Origin: Halosolutus amylolyticus
Lineage (GTDB): Archaea > Halobacteriota > Halobacteria > Halobacteriales > Natrialbaceae
Assembly (NCBI RefSeq): GCF_023566055.1
Contig: NZ_JALIQP010000001.1
Span: 1-64,000, forward strand
Direction: 5' to 3'
DNA length: 64,000 nt
The notes beneath the pieces are model-generated. The model searched no databases, was not told the origin of the DNA, and saw only the letters and a list, made by a program, of their open reading frames with translations. This document shows positions 8,870-17,936 of the stretch, piece by piece. The position numbers and the translations under genes were made by a program. Within the stretch, counting starts at the first letter, position 1. Each line of letters begins with the position of its first letter.

Positions 8870-9070
8870 ATGACGCAGCGACACGACCGCAAGCCGTTTG
8901 CCAGTTCCCTGTTCGTGACCGGCGTTACGATGGTCCTCGCGAGCGTCGCCACGGCCGTCTGGATGTTCAGACTCGGCGACATCGTCACCGCGCTGGGGCT
9001 CGGACTGCTCGTCGTCGCCGGACTGCTACTGGCGGGGATCGGGCTTCCCCCCGAGGCGGCCGCCAACTGA
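8870..9070 (+). CDS. small two-span membrane protein
   Basis: A 66-residue protein (70 if the in-frame GTG at 8858 is used). After a short basic N-terminus come two hydrophobic segments, SLFVTGVTMVLASVATAVWMF and ALGLGLLVVAGLLLAGIGL. It is divergent from FEN-1. It looks like the small haloarchaeal membrane proteins of unknown function. Confidence 0.6.
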   Translation: MTQRHDRKPFASSLFVTGVTMVLASVATAVWMFRLGDIVTALGLGLLVVAGLLLAGIGLPPEAAAN

Positions 9071-9247
9071 ACCTCGCGTGGTACTGTCTCCGTTCCTGCG
9101 AGACACGCACGCCACTCGATCAGGCGACCCGAAGCACCCTTCCAGGAGCGATCGCAGTCGTCTCTCCTCGCCACTGTCGGGGTGTGAGCCCCTGAGAGTG
9201 GATCCGACGGACGCAACCGACACTTGGGTCGCCGGGTCCGGACGACG

Positions 9248-9823
9248 TCAGACCGGACACCGCTCGCGGAGTCGTTCGACGGCACGGCCGATGCGCGACG
9301 CCGCGTCCTGCAGACCCCGCCGTCCCGCTTTCGCGCGCCGGGCGAGCGCGAACCGGACCCCGTCGTAGGTGTTGCCGAGCAGGTTTCCGAAGTAGATCGC
9401 GCGGACGAACGCGAGGACGTCGGCCGCCGTCTCGCGGCCGTAGGCGTCTCGCAACGCCATCACTGCCTCCCGGCCCGGCTTCTCGTCCGTTTCCGCGTAC
9501 TGCTGTGCGAACAGGAGCGCGGGCAGTTCGGTGTCGTCGACGGCCGCGTCGACGTCGTTCTCAAGGATCCGGGCGATCGTCTCCCCGTCGACGCCGGTCT
9601 CCCGTGCGAGATCGGTGTGATACCGGGTACAGTACTGGCAGTCGTTGACCGCCGTGACCGCGAGCATGATCTTCTCCGCGAACTGATCGCTGACTCTGTC
9701 GGCACGCTTTGCCCGCACGAGTCGTGGGACGTTATGCACGAATCGAACAATACCGGTGGCCAACGATCGGATCGTGAAGGTTTTCTTCTGGAAGTCGCCT
9801 GGAGATCTCCCTGTAGCGCTCAT
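9248..9823 (-). CDS. carboxymuconolactone decarboxylase / AhpD-like protein
   Basis: A 191-residue all-helical protein of the AhpD superfamily. The redox pair CQYCTRYH (residues ~62-69) is the CxxC-x3-H signature of alkylhydroperoxidase-like proteins, which reduce peroxides through a cysteine pair. The basic C-terminus (RRAKAGRRGL) is longer than usual. It stands alone, and its substrate cannot be told from sequence. Confidence 0.85.
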   Translation of the reverse strand: MSATGRSPGDFQKKTFTIRSLATGIVRFVHNVPRLVRAKRADRVSDQFAEKIMLAVTAVNDCQYCTRYHTDLARETGVDGETIARILENDVDAAVDDTELPALLFAQQYAETDEKPGREAVMALRDAYGRETAADVLAFVRAIYFGNLLGNTYDGVRFALARRAKAGRRGLQDAASRIGRAVERLRERCPV

Positions 9824-9972
9824 CTAGATATCGGCTTTTCGGGACACCCAGTAAGTCGATTTCGATCCCCTGCTCTGGCTGGCCACGTTCCTTCCTGGAC
9901 GCCAGCCGGCTCGTTCCCAGTTCCTTATCTTGCTCTTTGTGGGCAATTCTGGTCGGTAGGTAAGCGCCCGAG

Positions 9973-10521
9973 TCATCCGTCGTGTGACTCGATCGCCGGT
10001 GGCTCACTGTGACGTCGCGAGTCGAGAAACGTCTCCTCCTCGGCGGAGAGATCCCGATCGCGGAACTCGTCGAGGCCGGCCTGGTAGCGCCCGCGGCTCG
10101 GCGGTCCCTGGCCCGGTTCGTACGCGAGAACGAGTTCGGCGATCCCCGTCTGCTCCCCGGTGTACTCGAATCCCGTTCGATACAGGGCCTCGTAGGCGAA
10201 CGGGTTGTTGACGGCGATCCGGAGCCGATCGTAGCCCCGCTCGAGGGCCCGATCGCGAACCCTGCCGAGTAGCTCTGGCCCGATTCCCTCGCCTCGGCGA
10301 TCGTGCGCGACCGTGACGTATCGGAGCCACAGGGTGTCGGGGTCGGTACGGTCCTCGTTGAACGCGACGGCGGCGACGACCGGCTCGTCGGCCTGGTCGT
10401 CGTCCCGCGCGACGGCCTTCCCCGTGTTCGTCATCACGAACTTGCCGGCGTAGCTGAACCGCTCGTGATCGAGTCGCAGTTTCGGCCCGTCCGGCGGCCA
10501 CCCCAGTAGCTCGTACTCCAC
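9973..10521 (-). CDS. GNAT family N-acetyltransferase
   Basis: A 182-residue acetyl-CoA-dependent acetyltransferase. The fold is seen in WLRYVTVAHDRRGEGIGPELL, the motif A acetyl-CoA pyrophosphate loop, followed by LRIAVNNPFAYEALYRTGF. The frame opens further upstream, but that part is Arg-rich shadow sequence. The GTG at 10521 (reading MEYELLGWPPDGP) is the natural start. The tail SRGRYQAGLDEFRDRDLSAEE is probably a separate helix. The substrate is unknown. Confidence 0.85.
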   Translation of the reverse strand: MEYELLGWPPDGPKLRLDHERFSYAGKFVMTNTGKAVARDDDQADEPVVAAVAFNEDRTDPDTLWLRYVTVAHDRRGEGIGPELLGRVRDRALERGYDRLRIAVNNPFAYEALYRTGFEYTGEQTGIAELVLAYEPGQGPPSRGRYQAGLDEFRDRDLSAEEETFLDSRRHSEPPAIESHDG

Positions 10522-10722
10522 GGTCGGCGTTCGAGCCCCAGCCACTACAATTCTCCTGCCGAGCGTCCTGTCGGGTTCCGGAACTACCGCCACGCTCCGA
10601 TCCGCGTTCGGCGGGCCCTCGCAGTCGCGACCCCCGATCGAGCGTTCGAGACGCCGCTCTCGCGCTTTCGATGGCGAATGCAGGGACAGTAGTGATCCAT
10701 CCCAGTCGCGTAAATCGTGCCA

Positions 10723-11088
10723 ATGAGTGGCAAAGATGGGGCCGGGGAGGCGGACCCCGACCGGGCGACGATCGACCACGGGTTCGTCGCCCTCCGGAAC
10801 CAGGAGCGGCGGTACGCGCTCTACTTCCTGCTGGAACAGGAGACCGCCTCGGTCGCGGAACTCGCCGACGTCGTCGTCGGCTGGATGGGGGCGTCGACCA
10901 ACGGCATGGCGACGCGCCGGGAGCGCGATCGGGCGTACCGGACGCTGGTCCACCAGCACGTACCGGTCCTGGTCGAGTTCGGAATCGTCGACTACGACGG
11001 CGGAACGAAGACAGTCTCGATGACGCCCTGCCCTGACGCGATCCGCGAGTTCGTTCACCTGGCCTGTCTCGCCGAAACCGGAGCGTAA
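10723..11088 (+). CDS. winged-helix-like haloarchaeal protein (DUF7344-type)
   Basis: A 121-residue protein. Its core NQERRYALYFLLEQETASVAELADVV followed by VLVEFGIVDYDGGTKTVSMT looks like a winged-helix domain: helix, recognition helix and beta-hairpin. Similar short proteins are common in haloarchaea, often beside sensory genes. It is followed 17 bp later by the DICT-domain gene, so the two are probably cotranscribed and this may be a DNA-binding partner of the sensor. Confidence 0.65.
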   Translation: MSGKDGAGEADPDRATIDHGFVALRNQERRYALYFLLEQETASVAELADVVVGWMGASTNGMATRRERDRAYRTLVHQHVPVLVEFGIVDYDGGTKTVSMTPCPDAIREFVHLACLAETGA

Positions 11089-11105
11089 TCGTCACGAGCC
11101 CTATA

Positions 11106-11819
11106 ATGACTCTCTCCGACGTGTTCGACCGACTGGAACACCCTCGCCGGACGATCACCGTGTACGCGAGCACGCCGCAACCGGACGTCACGGCACAGTT
11201 CGAACCGAGAGGGGTCACGGTCCGCCACTGCTCGCTCCCCGAGGAGACGACCCAGGGATTTCTCGTTATCAGGGACGCGGACGGGTTCGCCGGTGCGATC
11301 GGCCTCGAGGAAGCCCGCGACTTCCTCGAACCCCCAGTCTACCGGCCCTGGGACGAGGCGTTCGTCGACGCCCAGTACCGGACGCTACTCGAGGTCCTCG
11401 ACGCGACGCTGTGGCACTCGCTCGATCGCCGACAGCTGCTGGCGACGACCCGGGAAATCGAGGACCGGGCGTGGCGAGTCGGCCGCGGGACCTTGCGGGT
11501 CGGGTTCCAGCGCCTCTCCGCGATGCGGGCACAGCTTCCGGTGTACGCACGGATGGCCGACGAAACGGCGCTCGGGATCCACGTCTACGGCAGCGACGAC
11601 TGGAACCCGCCGACACTGCCCGGCGTGACGATCCACACCGACCCGAGCGACGAACTCGCGCAGTTCTGGTTCCTCGCGTTCGACGGCGGTCCGGACGATC
11701 GGCAGGCCTGCGGGTTGCTCGCCGAGGAGCGCGATTCCGGTTCGTTCGCCGGGTTCTGGACCTACGACGCCGATCTCGTCGACGAGATCGCAACCCGGGC
11801 TCGCGAGACCGCCGACTGA
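11106..11819 (+). CDS. DICT sensory domain protein
   Basis: A 237-residue soluble protein. The N-terminal TLSDVFDRLEHPRRTITVYA and the later DAQYRTLLEVLDATLWHSLDRRQLL...IEDRAWRVGRGTLRVGFQ resemble DICT domains, which occur with two-component and diguanylate cyclase proteins and are thought to sense light or small ligands. There is no attached output domain. It follows the winged-helix-like gene by 17 bp, suggesting a two-gene signalling unit. Confidence 0.7.
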   Translation: MTLSDVFDRLEHPRRTITVYASTPQPDVTAQFEPRGVTVRHCSLPEETTQGFLVIRDADGFAGAIGLEEARDFLEPPVYRPWDEAFVDAQYRTLLEVLDATLWHSLDRRQLLATTREIEDRAWRVGRGTLRVGFQRLSAMRAQLPVYARMADETALGIHVYGSDDWNPPTLPGVTIHTDPSDELAQFWFLAFDGGPDDRQACGLLAEERDSGSFAGFWTYDADLVDEIATRARETAD

Positions 11820-11885
11820 CGTCCGCCGGTTCGAACGGTGACGACCGCGGGGAGCTTTTTTTCGGCCCGGTGGTAGCCCCGATCA

Positions 11886-12105
11886 ATGACCGACGACGAA
11901 CTCCTCGAGATCGAACGGGAACAGACGCTGGCCGAGGTCGCGGACTGGCTTCGGGCCTTTGCCGACGACCTCGACCGGAACCGGCGACTTCACCGTCGCG
12001 GGCGACGACAACTCGGTCACGATCGATCGGCCAGACGAAACCCTCGAGTTCGAACTCGAGGTCGAACGCGAACCGGGCGAAGACGCCGACGAATCGGACG
12101 ACTAA
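11886..12105 (+). pseudogene. amphi-Trp domain protein, frameshifted
   Basis: The first frame gives MTDDELLEIEREQTLAEVAD and on to DDLDRN, a typical amphi-Trp N-terminus. It then runs into Arg-rich nonsense. The typical C-terminus (GDFTVAGDDNSVTIDRPDE, then a run of Glu-rich residues to TAA at 12103-12105) is present in the next frame from 11983. Removing one C in the aaccggcgac stretch near 11981-11984 would restore a ~73-residue protein. This is either a recent inactivation or a one-base sequence error. The protein family is small, acidic and of unknown function. Confidence 0.75.
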
Positions 12106-12180
12106 CGTCCTGCTCCTCGAACGCAGAATCGGCACCCACGTTCCGGTTGCTGCGGCTCACGGAGTTGTTCGCCGCAGAAA

Positions 12181-12272
12181 TGTGCGGACCGGGATTTGAA
12201 CCACGCGAAGACGGTCGCGTTCGCTTCGCTCACGCGCTGCGACTTCTCTAATTCAAATCCCTCTATCGCGCA
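12181..12272. repeat. partial tRNA-Gly 3'-end copies in inverted arrangement
   Basis: Bases 12181-12202 copy the last ~22 nt of the adjacent tRNA-Gly (12302-12323) with one mismatch. A degenerate copy of the same 3' end lies in the opposite orientation at 12251-12272 (attcaaatccctctatcg then cgca). The perfect inverted 10-mers gggatttgaa and ttcaaatccc bracket about 50 bp. Partial tRNA ends beside an intact tRNA are what integrase-mediated insertion and loss leaves behind. No integrase remains in the window. Confidence 0.6.
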
Positions 12273-12301
12273 TTTTCTCCTCACGTCCGTTCGTCGAAAA
12301 G

Positions 12302-12372
12302 TGCGCGGACCGGGATTTGAACCCGGGCCATGAGCTTGGAAGGCTCAGGTCCTACCACTAGACCATCCGCGC
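12302..12372 (-). tRNA. tRNA-Gly (anticodon TCC)
   Basis: Read on the minus strand, a full cloverleaf is visible. The acceptor stem GCGCGGA/TCCGCGC is followed by discriminator A at 12302. The D-arm contains TCTAGTGGTAGGA, the anticodon stem is TGAGC/GCTCA with loop CTTCCAA (anticodon TCC), and the T-arm is CCGGG with GTTCAAATC. No intron and no encoded CCA. It is 71 nt long. Confidence 0.95.
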
Positions 12373-12508
12373 GCATCTCCCGCTTTTCGCTCTACCATTA
12401 AGGCTCTTGCTTTTCGGATCGAGTTCCGGCGGGCGATTACGTCGATCGCGATCGCTCGAAACCGAAACGAACGGCCGCTCGAAACCCGATCGTGACGGGT
12501 GGTCCGGA

Positions 12509-13159
12509 TTAGCGCTCGGCGGGAGTGACTTCGGCGTAGCAGTTCCCGCTCGAAAGCTCCCACTCGAGCACGTCGAGGTCGCTCGCCGCGAGATCGCGCT
12601 CGAACTCGTCGGGGGCGTAGATGTGGTAGAACCGATCGACCGTCTCGCCGCCGGGGAGGGTCCACTCGATCGTGGTGTCGAACCCCTCGGTCTCGTCGAA
12701 CCGATCGTGGGCGGTCGACCACGCGCTGACGAGAGCGCGCCCCTCCGGAGCGAGCACGCGGGCGAGTTCGTCGAGGCTCGCCCGGCGCGCGTCGGCCGTC
12801 GGCAGGTGGTGAAGCGTCGCGACGTAGACGGCTACGTCGACGCAGCCGTCGGCGATCGGGAGCGTCGCGGCGTCGCCCTGGCAGAGTGCGACGTCGAACT
12901 CGCGATCGGCGGCCCGCTCGCGGCCCGTCTCCAGCAGGCCGCGGCTGACGTCGAGGCCGACGACGGGCTCGAGGCCGGCCCCGGCGAGCAACTCCGCGTG
13001 CCGGCAGTTTCCGCAGCCGAGATCGAGTCCGACGCCGTCGCTCTCGTCGACCGACTCTCCCACGAAGGTCTCGACCTCGGGCCAGGCGTACTCTCGCGTC
13101 GAGGCGAAGTGGCTCGCGATCCGATCGTACGTGTCGCGGACGGCCGCCCGACGTTCCAT
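12509..13159 (-). CDS. Trm9-like class I SAM-dependent methyltransferase
   Basis: A 216-residue methyltransferase. The N-terminal block VRDTYDRIASHFASTREYAW and motif I VGLDLGCGNCRHAELL follow the Trm9/ALKBH8 tRNA wobble-uridine methyltransferase pattern closely; GNC replaces the usual GNG. Motifs ALCQGDAATLPI and VYVATLHHLPT complete the SAM fold. The start MERRAAVRDTYD at 13159 fits the family; longer frames are unlikely. Trm9-type enzymes need the small activator Trm112, encoded at 25012. It may act on another substrate such as a small molecule. Confidence 0.8.
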   Translation of the reverse strand: MERRAAVRDTYDRIASHFASTREYAWPEVETFVGESVDESDGVGLDLGCGNCRHAELLAGAGLEPVVGLDVSRGLLETGRERAADREFDVALCQGDAATLPIADGCVDVAVYVATLHHLPTADARRASLDELARVLAPEGRALVSAWSTAHDRFDETEGFDTTIEWTLPGGETVDRFYHIYAPDEFERDLAASDLDVLEWELSSGNCYAEVTPAER

Positions 13160-13212
13160 CGGTTCGCACTCCGGGTGGCGGGTGCAAAAAGCGTTCGCGA
13201 TCGATCGCGCAG

Positions 13213-13291
13213 ACGGATTGCTGTACTGATGTCCCGGCGCAACCGCAACCGAGTCGTGATTGGGCCGGGCTGACGCACAGCAAGTCCGCAT
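13213..13291. repeat. palindromic repeat element, copy 1
   Basis: An imperfect inverted repeat of ~79 bp. The left arm begins cggattgctgtactgatg and the right arm, read from the other strand, begins cggacttgctgtgcgtca. It shares both arm types with copies at 25821-25902 and 44563-44644. The right end abuts the TGA of the pilC gene (13291-13293), and the element lies between pilC and the next minus-strand gene. It is probably a REP/MITE-like element or a structured 3' end. Confidence 0.8.
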
Positions 13292-15369
13292 CACACGACG
13301 ACGGCGAACAGGAGGACCGAGAGGCCGACGAGCACGACCGCGTGTTTCGCGCCGGCCCGGACGTCGCCGGTACTCAACTGGCCGGCGATCAGCCCGGAGA
13401 GCAGCCCCTGAATGAGCGTGGCGTGGTAGAACAGCGTGCTGTAGGCGGCGGTTTCGCCCTCGGAGAGGCCGCCCAGTCCATCAATATCGCCGCCGGCACC
13501 GCTCGCCGTCTCGACCGTTTCCGCCGGAAGGTTCGGCAGGAGATAGGCGCCCAGTACGGTGATGATAAACAGGAAGACCAGAAACGAGACGTAGACGACG
13601 ATCGTGTACTCGACCATCGCCTGCCGGCGCTCGCGTTTGAGTCGCCGATCGGCCGCCGCCTGGCGGGCCGCGATCCGGAGCACCGTCGCGAGGTTCCCGC
13701 TCGCGTTCATCGCCTCGGTGAGCAGCGTGACAACGCGGGACGTCGAGCGCGTGCGGACGCGTCGTCCGAAGCGGCGGAGCGCCGTCTGGATGTCGGCACC
13801 CCACTGGACGTCGGCCCAGACCCGATCGAGTTCGCGCCCGAGCGGCCCCAGGTCGGAGTCCCGGATGTGGTCGACCGCCGAGATCATCGGCATCCCGGCC
13901 TCGTTGACGCTGGCGAGTCGATCGAGCAGGTCGGGAATCGCGGCTTCGATGGCGTCGATCCGACGACGGTGGCGTTCGTAGAAGCCGGCGAACACCGCGA
14001 GGACGAACAGGAGGCAGAGCGCGACGACGTCGTCGATGGCCGTCACGTCGAACCCGGCCCCGGCGACCGCGGCGGGAAGCCGGGAGAGAACCGCCGCGAG
14101 CGCGATCGGCACGGTGACGACGAGCGTCAGGCCGGGTCGATCGAGAAACGTTCGGAGCGGGTCCCCGATCCGATCGCGAACCCCGTCGAGCAACCGGTAG
14201 TAGCGGAGGCGATCGACGTTCTCTCGCTGGCGGGCGTGTGAGACGCCGCCGTCGGTCGCGGCCGCCGTCGGGACGGCGCTCGTCGGGGTCTGAGGGGTCG
14301 ACTCGTCGTCGGTCGCCTGCCCCGGATCGATCGAGTCGGTGATCATACTCAGGTAGATTACGAACGCGAGGTTCCCGAAGGGGAGGATCAGGTAGATCAG
14401 GACCTGGAGCGGATCGAGCGTGTCACCGACCGCGATTCCGATGATCACCAGGATGGTGATCAGGAAGAGCGGACCCGCGACGAGTACCGTCACGTAGGCC
14501 TCGGCGAGCGTGGCGAGCAACTCGAGCATCTGCTCTTGCTGGGACTCGGACTCCTCCTGGTAGTCGTGGTACTGGCGCTCGAGAAAGTCAGAGAGGCTGT
14601 GACCGCTCTGGAGGACGCTGACGAGGTTCTCGGAGAACTCGCGAAACTGGGGGCTCGGACTGCGCCGCCCCATCTCCTGGACGGCGGAGATGACGTCCAT
14701 GCCGAAGGTGTCCATGTTCCGGACCGCGACCTCGAACTCCGCGGCCGTCGCCCCGTAGGTGCCACGCTGTGCGGCGACGATCCGGATCACCTTCGGGAAC
14801 TCCATCCCGCTTCGCGAGAGGGCGTAGATGAACGCGACCGTCGACGGGAGTCCCGATTCGATCCGTCTGGCACGGGCGTCGGCGGCGTAGGTCGGGTACC
14901 ACCACCGGAGCCAGTACGTGCCGCCGCCGGCGATCGCGCCGAGCGTGAGACAGGACCCAAGCAACAGGACGAACAGTTCGGCGAGCGACAGCGCCGGCAC
15001 GCCCCCGAGGTTCGCGAGGACGGAGAGCGCGCTCGGCAGCGCTTCGCGCATGGTCTCGGGATCGATCGCGAGCACGAGCAGGCCGGCCCAGATGACGTAG
15101 ATGCCGAAGATCGCGCCGGCGACGCCGAGTAGCCCGGCGTACAGCAACGTCCGGGCGCCGTACTCCCGGTAGGTCGTCGGGAAGTGGGCAGCCCGGAGGG
15201 CGGACTGGCGGTGGGGGTGTTCGCTCCGGAACTCGTCGACGTAGCCCCCGAACACCTGCACTGCCGCCCGCGTGAGGACGCGATCGACCCGGTCGCTGAC
15301 CCTCGCGACGACGAGCGGGGAACAGCACAGAAGTGCGATCACCAGCGGGACGAAGTTCGAGAGCGCCAC
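13291..15369 (-). CDS. pilC: type IV pilus / type II secretion inner-membrane protein PilC (GspF/TadC family, duplicated)
   Basis: A 692-residue multi-span membrane platform protein of an archaeal type IV pilus system. Two GspF-type halves are visible: the first cytosolic domain ESGLPSTVAFIYALSRSGMEFPKV with SGHSLSDFLERQYHDYQ, and a second IPDLLDRLASVNEAGMPM with RIAARQAAADRRLKRE. Each is followed by paired hydrophobic helices. The GTG start at 15369 lies 6 bp after the pilB stop, so the pair is an operon. No prepilin gene is seen nearby. The gene ends directly in a palindromic repeat. Confidence 0.9.
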   Translation of the reverse strand: MALSNFVPLVIALLCCSPLVVARVSDRVDRVLTRAAVQVFGGYVDEFRSEHPHRQSALRAAHFPTTYREYGARTLLYAGLLGVAGAIFGIYVIWAGLLVLAIDPETMREALPSALSVLANLGGVPALSLAELFVLLLGSCLTLGAIAGGGTYWLRWWYPTYAADARARRIESGLPSTVAFIYALSRSGMEFPKVIRIVAAQRGTYGATAAEFEVAVRNMDTFGMDVISAVQEMGRRSPSPQFREFSENLVSVLQSGHSLSDFLERQYHDYQEESESQQEQMLELLATLAEAYVTVLVAGPLFLITILVIIGIAVGDTLDPLQVLIYLILPFGNLAFVIYLSMITDSIDPGQATDDESTPQTPTSAVPTAAATDGGVSHARQRENVDRLRYYRLLDGVRDRIGDPLRTFLDRPGLTLVVTVPIALAAVLSRLPAAVAGAGFDVTAIDDVVALCLLFVLAVFAGFYERHRRRIDAIEAAIPDLLDRLASVNEAGMPMISAVDHIRDSDLGPLGRELDRVWADVQWGADIQTALRRFGRRVRTRSTSRVVTLLTEAMNASGNLATVLRIAARQAAADRRLKRERRQAMVEYTIVVYVSFLVFLFIITVLGAYLLPNLPAETVETASGAGGDIDGLGGLSEGETAAYSTLFYHATLIQGLLSGLIAGQLSTGDVRAGAKHAVVLVGLSVLLFAVVV

Positions 15370-15375
15370 CGGTGG

Positions 15376-17244
15376 TCACCCCGTCTCGAGCGTGCCGTCG
15401 CCGTTCCCGCCGGTCGCCGCGCCGTCGCTGCTCCTTTCGGTCGCCGCGCCGTCGCCGTCCCGGATATGCCCCGCGTTCCGGTTCGACGGCGCATCGTCGG
15501 TTCGAGCGCGCCGACCGCTCGCGACGCGACGGTCGCCGTCCCGGTCGTCCGACTCGTCCGCGTCGATCGCCTCCAGCACGCTGTCCCTGTCGGTGTAGTA
15601 CTCGTTGACGAGCGCGGTGAACCGTCGGTAGTCGGCGATGTCGTTCTCCCGGAGGTACTCGAGGAACCGCTCTCGGTGCTCGAGTTCGGTGAGCAACTCC
15701 CGCTGGGACCAGCCGCGTTCGTCGCGGATCGCTTCGAGGACGTGACTGCCGCTGCCCCGGAAGCTGTCGGTCTCGCCGTCCCACGTGTACGCGGTGGAGT
15801 AGTCGAGTTCGCCGGTCCGCTGGTCGATCCCTTCGATTTCGGCCAGTACCTTGTTCCGACGGACGCGACCGTCCTCGAGCCGGGTGAGCGTCTGGACGGA
15901 GAGGATGTCGAGGCTCTGGACCATCGATCGGGGGACGTTTATCGGCTCGTTCTCCAGCCGATTGATGACCGTCTGGACCGAGTCGGCGTGCATCGTCGAG
16001 TAGGTCGTGTGGCCGGTGTTCATCGCCTGGAAGAGGGTCATCGCCTCCTCGCCGCGGACCTCGCCGACGACGATGTACTCGGGGCGGTGCCTGAGCGCGG
16101 ATCGGAGCAGGTCGTACATCGTGACGTCTTTTCCCTCGTGGATGCGCTCCCGGGTGACCGAGGAGAGCCAGTTGTCGTGGTAGAGTTCGAGTTCGCGAGT
16201 GTCCTCGATCGTCAGCACCTTCGATCGGGGCGGGATGAACATGGAAATGGCGTTCATGCTCGTGGTCTTGCCCGACGCCGTGCCGCCGGCGAAGATGAGG
16301 CTCTTGTTGTGTTCGATCGCGAGCCAGAGGTAGGCCATCTGTTCGACGCTGAAGGTGCCGTACTCCAGCAGATCGACGGGCGTGAACGGCTCGTCCGCGT
16401 ACTTGCGGACCGTAAAGGCCGATCCCCGCGGGGTCACCTCCTCCCCGAGCGCGAGTTCGGCACGGGAGCCGTCGGGCAGGGTCGTCTCGACCATGGGATC
16501 GCCGATCGAGATGTGCCGCCCCGAGTGCTGGGCAAGCCGGACGACGAACCGATCGAGGTCCTCCTTCGCGAAGGAGACGTTCGTCTCGACGTCGGTGTAC
16601 TCGTCGTGGTAGACGAAGATCGGGAGGTCGTAGCCGTCACAGGAGACGTCCTCGACGTGGGGATCGTGCATGATCGGCTCGAGTCGACCGTACCCCCGGA
16701 AGTCCCGATGCACGTAGTAGAACAGCCGGTAGAACGTCGACATATCGATCTCCGCACCGTACCGCTCGAGGTACTCGTGGATCGTCTCCAGCAACAGCGT
16801 CTCGACGTCGTCGGTCCCGTCCTCGCGGTACAGCAGGGGGTCCCGGACGTCGTCCAGCAGGGTCTCGAGCAGGGCCCCCTCGTCCTCGCGCAACGTCGGT
16901 TCGACGGTGTAGTACCGGTACTGGTTCGTCTCGGGATCGTCCCGGATCGAGACGAACGAAAACGGCGCGTCGACCCAGTAGCGATCGATCTCGTCGAACT
17001 CCGAGGGGCCGTCGAACTCGAGCAGGGGGCCGTGGGTGGCCGGATCGTAACTCGTGACCTCGATGGTCGACCCCTGGAGGACCTCGACGACGCGTCGGAT
17101 CGTCCGGCGACCCCGCTCGATCGTCGACGAGAACCGTCCTCCGCTGTCGCCCCTCGCGGTCCCGGTGGACGAGGAACCGTCCGCGTCGGGATCGTCGGCC
17201 GATCGAGCGGGGTCGCTCGCGTCTGACGGGTGTGGGTCTACCAT
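15376..17244 (-). CDS. pilB: type IV pilus assembly ATPase PilB (type II/IV secretion ATPase)
   Basis: A 622-residue hexameric motor ATPase that drives pilin assembly. The C-terminal domain has Walker A FAGGTASGKTTSMNAI, an Asp box (LTIEDTRELEL), Walker B YIVVGEVRGEEAMTL and the His box TGHTTYSTMHADS. The N-terminal ~60 residues are acidic, Ser/Asp-rich and probably disordered. A long C-terminal acidic/Arg tail follows the domain. The ATG at 17244 (MVDPHPSDASD) is preferred over an upstream in-frame start. It is the first gene of the pilB-pilC operon. Confidence 0.93.
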   Translation of the reverse strand: MVDPHPSDASDPARSADDPDADGSSSTGTARGDSGGRFSSTIERGRRTIRRVVEVLQGSTIEVTSYDPATHGPLLEFDGPSEFDEIDRYWVDAPFSFVSIRDDPETNQYRYYTVEPTLREDEGALLETLLDDVRDPLLYREDGTDDVETLLLETIHEYLERYGAEIDMSTFYRLFYYVHRDFRGYGRLEPIMHDPHVEDVSCDGYDLPIFVYHDEYTDVETNVSFAKEDLDRFVVRLAQHSGRHISIGDPMVETTLPDGSRAELALGEEVTPRGSAFTVRKYADEPFTPVDLLEYGTFSVEQMAYLWLAIEHNKSLIFAGGTASGKTTSMNAISMFIPPRSKVLTIEDTRELELYHDNWLSSVTRERIHEGKDVTMYDLLRSALRHRPEYIVVGEVRGEEAMTLFQAMNTGHTTYSTMHADSVQTVINRLENEPINVPRSMVQSLDILSVQTLTRLEDGRVRRNKVLAEIEGIDQRTGELDYSTAYTWDGETDSFRGSGSHVLEAIRDERGWSQRELLTELEHRERFLEYLRENDIADYRRFTALVNEYYTDRDSVLEAIDADESDDRDGDRRVASGRRARTDDAPSNRNAGHIRDGDGAATERSSDGAATGGNGDGTLETG

Positions 17245-17426
17245 CTGGGTCTCCGTCGGTGCGCCGAACCCGACCGTTCTCGTGCTACCTCGCGACCCCA
17301 CCCCAATAAATCAGATGGCCGATTGGCGGGCACCGCTACCCCGTCAGCGATCGGATCCGTTCCGATCGGCTCCGGTTCGTCGTGCGTTACGTTCATACGG
17401 CGGGAGTGCGAACCAACTGATACGGA

Positions 17427-17897
17427 ATGAGGCGCGAGCACTTCACGTTAGACGTCAGCAATGTCGACTGGGTCGAAACCGACGGCCAACCGAAAAAGCC
17501 CGCGGTATCGATCGATTTCACCGGCCCAGCGACGGAACTTCGCGAGCGCCTTACTGGTCCCGACGGAGACGTTCTCGACGCTGCCGAAACCGATGCGGCC
17601 CTTCGCCTGCAGGAACCGCTCGGGAACGACACTGCGGGAGTAGTGAGCGTGACCAACCGGATCACCGGCGAGTACGTCCTCGAACTGAACGAGGAGGCGG
17701 AAGACGTGCTCCGGTTCATCCGTGCGGCCCGCGGCTACGGCGAAGAGGCGACGGACGAGGAGGGACGGTACGAGGTCGAGATCACGCTGGACGGCGAACC
17801 GTTCGTCACCTTCGACAAGAAGATGTTTCTCGTCTACGACGACGACGGCAATCTCCTGCGCCAGCACAGTCTCATCCCTGGCGGCGTCGAACTGTAG
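17427..17897 (+). CDS. DUF5793-type haloarchaeal hypothetical protein
   Basis: A 156-residue soluble acidic protein. It begins MRREHFTLDVSNVDWVE and has blocks KPAVSIDFTGPATELRERL and VVSVTNRITGEYVLELNEEA, a beta-rich pattern that I associate with the haloarchaeal DUF5793 family. There are no signal, membrane or metal motifs. It is divergent from pilB and followed by the ABC ATPase. Function unknown. Confidence 0.7.
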   Translation: MRREHFTLDVSNVDWVETDGQPKKPAVSIDFTGPATELRERLTGPDGDVLDAAETDAALRLQEPLGNDTAGVVSVTNRITGEYVLELNEEAEDVLRFIRAARGYGEEATDEEGRYEVEITLDGEPFVTFDKKMFLVYDDDGNLLRQHSLIPGGVEL

Positions 17898-17936
17898 CCG
17901 CACCATCAGCTCCCGACCCGCTGGAACCAACCGGCA

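Noticed and set aside
12102-12284. 60-residue minus-strand frame
   Set aside because: It reads through the partial tRNA copies and is unlikely to be a protein.
15362-15374. ccaccggtgg palindrome at the pilB-pilC junction
   Set aside because: Short and explained by the coding/leader sequence around the GTG start; not a credible operator.
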